Source: DATFDN01 sp963756495
GTDB taxonomy: Bacteria > Pseudomonadota > Alphaproteobacteria > Acetobacterales > Acetobacteraceae
Direction: 5' to 3'
NCBI GenBank assembly: GCA_963756495.1
Contig: CAVWNS010000002.1
Span: 806,001-870,000 of the forward strand
Length of the DNA stretch: 64,000 nt
Below the pieces are notes generated by a model, which was given only the letters and a program-made list of their open reading frames with translations, was not told the DNA's origin and did not search any database. The translations under genes were made by a program, and so were the position numbers. Below, in pieces: positions 60,505-64,000 of this stretch (position 1 is its first letter; every line of letters begins with the position of its first letter).

Positions 60505-63500
60505 ATGCTTCTCCGCTCCGTGCTGATCGCCAATCGCGGCGAGATCGCCATTCGTGTCGCGCGCGCCTGCGCCGAGCTGGCCATCCGCGCCGTCGCGGTG
60601 TTCTCGGAGGATGACGCGGGCTCGCTGCACACGCGCAAGGCCGACACCGCCGTTCCGCTGCGCGGGACAGGACCGGCGGCCTATCTTGATATTCAGGCTA
60701 TCGTGCAAGCCGCGACCGAGGCGGGGTGCGAGGCGGTCCATCCAGGCTACGGGTTCCTGAGCGAGAATGAGACCTTCGCCCGCGCCTGCGCGGAAGCGGA
60801 CCTGATCTTCGTCGGCCCGGCGCCAGAAACGTTGGCCGCCTTCGGCGACAAGACCGAGGCGCGCCGGCTGGCGCGGGAATGCAACATACCGGTGCCGGCC
60901 GGCAGCGAGGGCCCGATCGGATTGGAAGCGGCACGCGCCTTCCTCGCCGCGTTGGGCCCCGACGGGGCTGTGATGGTCAAGGCCGTCGCCGGGGGTGGCG
61001 GGCGGGGCATGCGCGCCGCTTCCACCGACGCCGCGTTGGTCGAGGCGTTCGCCCGCTGCGAGGCGGAGGCGAGCGCGGCGTTCGGGCGCGGCGACCTGTA
61101 TGTGGAGGAACTGATCCCGCGCGCCCGCCACATCGAGGTGCAGGTGATCGGCGACGGGCGCGACGTCACGCACCTGTTCGAGCGCGAATGCAGCCTCCAG
61201 CGGCAGCGCCAGAAGCTGGTGGAGATGGCGCCCAGTCCAACGCTGCCCTCCGGGCTGCGCGCCCGCATCCTGGAGGCGGCGCTGCGCCTATCCGCGAGCG
61301 TCGGCTATCGCGGCCTCGGGACGATCGAGTTCCTGGCCGAGGAGACGGCAGGCCGGTTCGCCTTCATCGAGGCCAACGCACGTCTCCAGGTCGAGCACAC
61401 TGTCACCGAGGCGATCCTCGGCCTCGACCTCGTCGCCGCGCAGCTTCGCATCGCCGGCGGCGCGAGCCTCGCCGAACTCGGGTTCCGCCAGGCGGACATC
61501 CCGGCGCCGCGCGGCCACGCCATCCAGGTGCGCGTGAACATGGAAACGATGGGCGCGGACGGCACCGCGCGGCCGGCATCGGGCACGCTGACCGCCTACG
61601 AGCCGCCATCCGGGCCGGGTATCCGCGTCGATGGTTACGGCTACGTGGGCTTCGCCGCCCCGGCCCGGTTCGACTCGCTGCTCGCCAAGGTGATCGTCCA
61701 TGCCGCCGGGGATTATGACGGTACCCTCGCCCGCGCCCGGCGAGCCCTTGCGGAGTTCCGGGTGGAGGGGGTGGCGACCAATCTCGGCTTCCTCGCCGCC
61801 CTGCTGCGTCGCCCGGAGGTGGCGGCGAACGCCATCGACACCGGCTTTGTCGATGCCCATGCGGCGGCACTGGCGGCGGCCGCGGCGGCGGCGGCACCCG
61901 ACCGGTTCTTCGCCGGGATCGGGGCGACATCGGCGCCCACGGCGGCGCCAATTCTTACCGGGCCGCCCGGAACCGAGGCCGTGCCCGCGCCGATGCAGGC
62001 CCTGGTGGTCTCGATCGACGCCGCCGACGGCGACGTGGTGCGCCCCGGCCAGCAGGTCGCCGTGCTGGAGGCGATGAAGATGCAGCACGTCGTGACCGCG
62101 CCCTCCGGCGGGATCGTGCGGCTGGTGGCGGCGCGGTCGGGCGCGGTACTGGCCGAGGGGGCGCCGGTCCTGTTCATCGAGCCGCGCGAGACCGGCATGG
62201 ACGAGGCGGCGACGGAGGCGGCGGTGGACCCCGACCACATCCGGCCGGATCTCGCCGAGGCGTTCGCCCGGCACGCGCTGACCCTGGACGTCAATCGCCC
62301 GGACGCGGTAGCGCGGCGGCGGCGGATCGGCGCGCGCACGGCGCGGGAGAACGTGGAGGATCTGCTGGATTCCGGCAGCTTCGTCGAGTACGGCGCCCTG
62401 GCGCTGGCCGCCCAGCGGACCCGCCGGTCGCTCGCCGAGCTGGAGCGGATGAGCCCGGCGGACGGGCTGATCGCCGGCCTCGGCACCATCAACGCGCCGC
62501 GGTTCGGCGAGGAGCGCGCCGCCGCGATCGTGGTCGCCTACGACTACACGGTTCTCGCCGGCACGCAGGGCACCATGAACCACAAGAAGCAGGACCGCGT
62601 GTTCCGGCTGGCCGAGGACCTGCGCCGGCCGTTGGTGCTGTTCGCCGAGGGCGGCGGCGGCCGGCCGGGCGATACCGACAAGGCGCATCTGGCCGCCGCT
62701 TCGCTCGACATCATGACCTTCCGCCACTTCGCGCGGCTGTCGGGGCTGATGCCGCTCATCGGGATCGTCCACGGCCGCTGCTTCGCGGGCAACGCGGCGC
62801 TGCTGGGCTGCTGCGATGTCATCATCGCGACCGAAAACGCGACCATCGGCATGGGCGGCCCGGCGATGATCGAGGGCGGCGGCTTGGGCGTCTATTCGCC
62901 GGAGGAGGTCGGGCCGACCAGCGTGCAGGTGCCGAACGGGGTGATCGACGTACTGGTGTCCGACGAGGCCGAGGCGGTCGCCGTCGCCAAGCAGTACCTG
63001 TCCTATTTCCAGGGCACGACGGCCGGGTGGAGCTGTCCGGACGCAGCGCGCGCTGCGCCGGGTGGTGCCGGAGAATCGGCTGCGGGTGTACGACATCCGC
63101 TCGGTGATCGCGACCTTGGCCGACACGGGCTCGGTGCTGGAGCTGCGGCCGCGTTTCGGGCTCGGCATGGTGACGGCGCTGATCCGCATCGAGGGCCGCC
63201 CGATGGGGCTGATCGCCAACAACCCGATGCACCTGGCCGGCGCCATCGACGCGGAGGCGGCGGACAAGGCGGCGCGCTTCATGCAGCTTTGCGACGCGCA
63301 CGGGCTGGCGATCCTGTCGATCTGCGACACGCCCGGCTTCATGGTGGGACCCGAGGCCGAGAAGTCGGCGCTGGTGCGCCGGGTCTGCCGCATGTTCGTC
63401 AACGGCGCGAACCTGCGCGTGCCGGTGTTCCTGGTGGTCACCCGCAAGGGCTACGGGCTGGGCGCGCAGGCGATGGCCGGCGGTAGCTACGCCGCCCCGG

Positions 63501-63802
63501 TGTTCACCGTCTCCTGGCCCACGGGCGAGTTCGGCGGCATGGGTCTGGAAGGGGCGGTGCGGCTGGCCTACCGCAACGAGCTGGCGGCGATCACCGAAAC
63601 AGCGGCACAGGAAGCGGAGTTCCGACGCAGGGTGGACGAGCTGTATGCGCGCGGGAAGGCGATCCAGGTCGCGTCCATCCTGGAGGTCGATGACGTGATC
63701 GATCCGGCGGACACGCGGCGGTGGCTGATGCGCGGGCTGGTCACGGTGCCGAAGCTGGGCCCCGAAGCGGGCAAGCGTCGGCCGAACATCGACACTTGGT
63801 AG
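60505..63802 (+). pseudogene. Single-chain acyl-CoA carboxylase (BC-BCCP-CT), one frameshift
   Basis: Biotin carboxylase, biotin carrier and carboxyltransferase in one polypeptide of about 1098 residues. BC: SVLIANRGEIAIRVARACAEL, HPGYGFLSENETFARAC, MVKAVAGGGGRGMRAASTD, ECSLQRQRQKLVE and FIEANARLQVEHTVTEAILGLDLV. BCCP: EAMKMQHV with biotinyl Lys about 525. CT: RARTARENVEDLLDSGSF, LAGTQGTMNHKKQDRVF, MGGPAMIEGGGLGVYSPEEVGP and, after a frameshift near 63043, ENRLRVYDIRSVIATLADTGS, ICDTPGFMVGPEAEK and TVSWPTGEFGGMGLEGAVRL. The rest is well conserved, so a sequencing error is plausible. It probably carboxylates a short or branched acyl-CoA. A birA gene follows at once. Confidence 0.9.
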
Positions 63803-63806
63803 GCGC

Positions 63807-64000
63807 ATGTTCGACGTCCGGCTGTACGACAGCGTTGGCTCCACGAACGATGAGGCACGGTTGCTGGCGCGGGAGGGCGCGGCGCATGGGACGGTCGTCA
63901 CCGCGCGCGAACAGATTGCAGGGCGCGGGCGGCAAGGGCGCGGATGGGCGAGCCCGCCGGGCAATCTCTACCTGTCGGCGGTGCTACGGCTCGAATTGCC
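63807..64000 (+). CDS. birA: Biotin--[acetyl-CoA carboxylase] ligase BirA, partial
   Basis: N-terminal part only, cut by the window edge. It starts 4 bp after the carboxylase stop and reads MFDVRLYDSVGSTNDEARLLA, then HGTVVTAREQIAGRGRQGRGW, with the biotin-AMP loop GRGRQGRG, and SPPGNLYLSAVLRLEL. It attaches biotin to carrier proteins, most simply to the carboxylase in front of it. No DNA-binding domain precedes it, so this is the short, non-regulatory form. Confidence 0.93.
   Translation, partial: MFDVRLYDSVGSTNDEARLLAREGAAHGTVVTAREQIAGRGRQGRGWASPPGNLYLSAVLRLEL

Noticed and set aside
61288..63447. 719-codon minus-strand frame opposite the carboxylase
   Set aside because: High-GC mirror of biotin carboxylase and carboxyltransferase motifs, without any recognisable domain.
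1..64000. CRISPR arrays, tRNA or rRNA genes, phage structural genes
   Set aside because: No regularly spaced repeats, no cloverleaf-like or rRNA signatures and no capsid, tail or terminase proteins were seen by eye. A tRNA scan and a CRISPR finder would be decisive.

Overview
The window is about two thirds G+C, almost fully coding on both strands, and reads like the chromosome of an aerobic, free-living soil-type alphaproteobacterium (possibly Rhodospirillales/Acetobacterales-like). That placement is an inference from the protein families: Tat-exported solute-binding proteins, TfdA/TauD dioxygenases, CaiB-type CoA transferases and housekeeping truA, aat and birA. There is no rRNA, and I saw no tRNA or CRISPR.

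Region by region. 1-5.5 kb: a frameshifted sugar-type solute-binding protein, a complete IS630 element with TA duplication, then a minus-strand catabolic run (thiolase, the scar of a deleted acyl-CoA ligase, a DOPA-dioxygenase-like protein, an FMN alpha-hydroxyacid dehydrogenase). 5.7-8.5 kb: an ACMSD-type amidohydrolase, truA and a TfdA/TauD dioxygenase. 8.6-13.6 kb: a decayed IS66 element, an uncharacterised membrane protein, a broken lactate permease gene and a DUF2937 protein. 13.6-18.8 kb: a hot-dog thioesterase, then a tightly overlapping minus-strand operon aat - periplasmic protein - fgd - cofE - cofD - cofC, which makes and reduces the deazaflavin coenzyme F420. 18.9-30.3 kb: a decay zone with two defective IS701 copies, an IS630-type element, a 100-bp MITE, a chain of truncated aromatic-degradation genes, a VapBC-like pair, an acyl-CoA ligase broken by two insertion sequences and a solute-binding-protein fragment.

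30.3-36 kb: a peptide/nickel-type ABC importer (fused dual ATPase, two permeases, divergent binding protein). 36-60 kb: a large degradative cluster with three full-length orphan branched-chain-type binding proteins, a second TfdA/TauD dioxygenase, cupin dioxygenases, flavin-dependent monooxygenases with a flavin reductase, a nitronate-monooxygenase-type enzyme, acyl-CoA dehydrogenase, CoA-transferase/racemase proteins, a CoA ligase, a cyclase/hydrolase, three thiolase-like proteins that lack the usual catalytic cysteine, two OB-fold DUF35 partners and a TetR regulator. 60.5-64 kb: a single-chain acyl-CoA carboxylase (BC-BCCP-CT) with birA directly behind it.

Taken together, the cluster looks like import of an unknown organic acid, oxygenase attack, CoA activation, beta-oxidation-like steps and thiolase or retro-aldol cleavage, with products carboxylated or sent to central metabolism. 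The substrate cannot be read from sequence. Single-base frameshifts are unusually frequent, some in otherwise perfect genes, so sequencing error must be separated from real decay before pseudogene calls are trusted.
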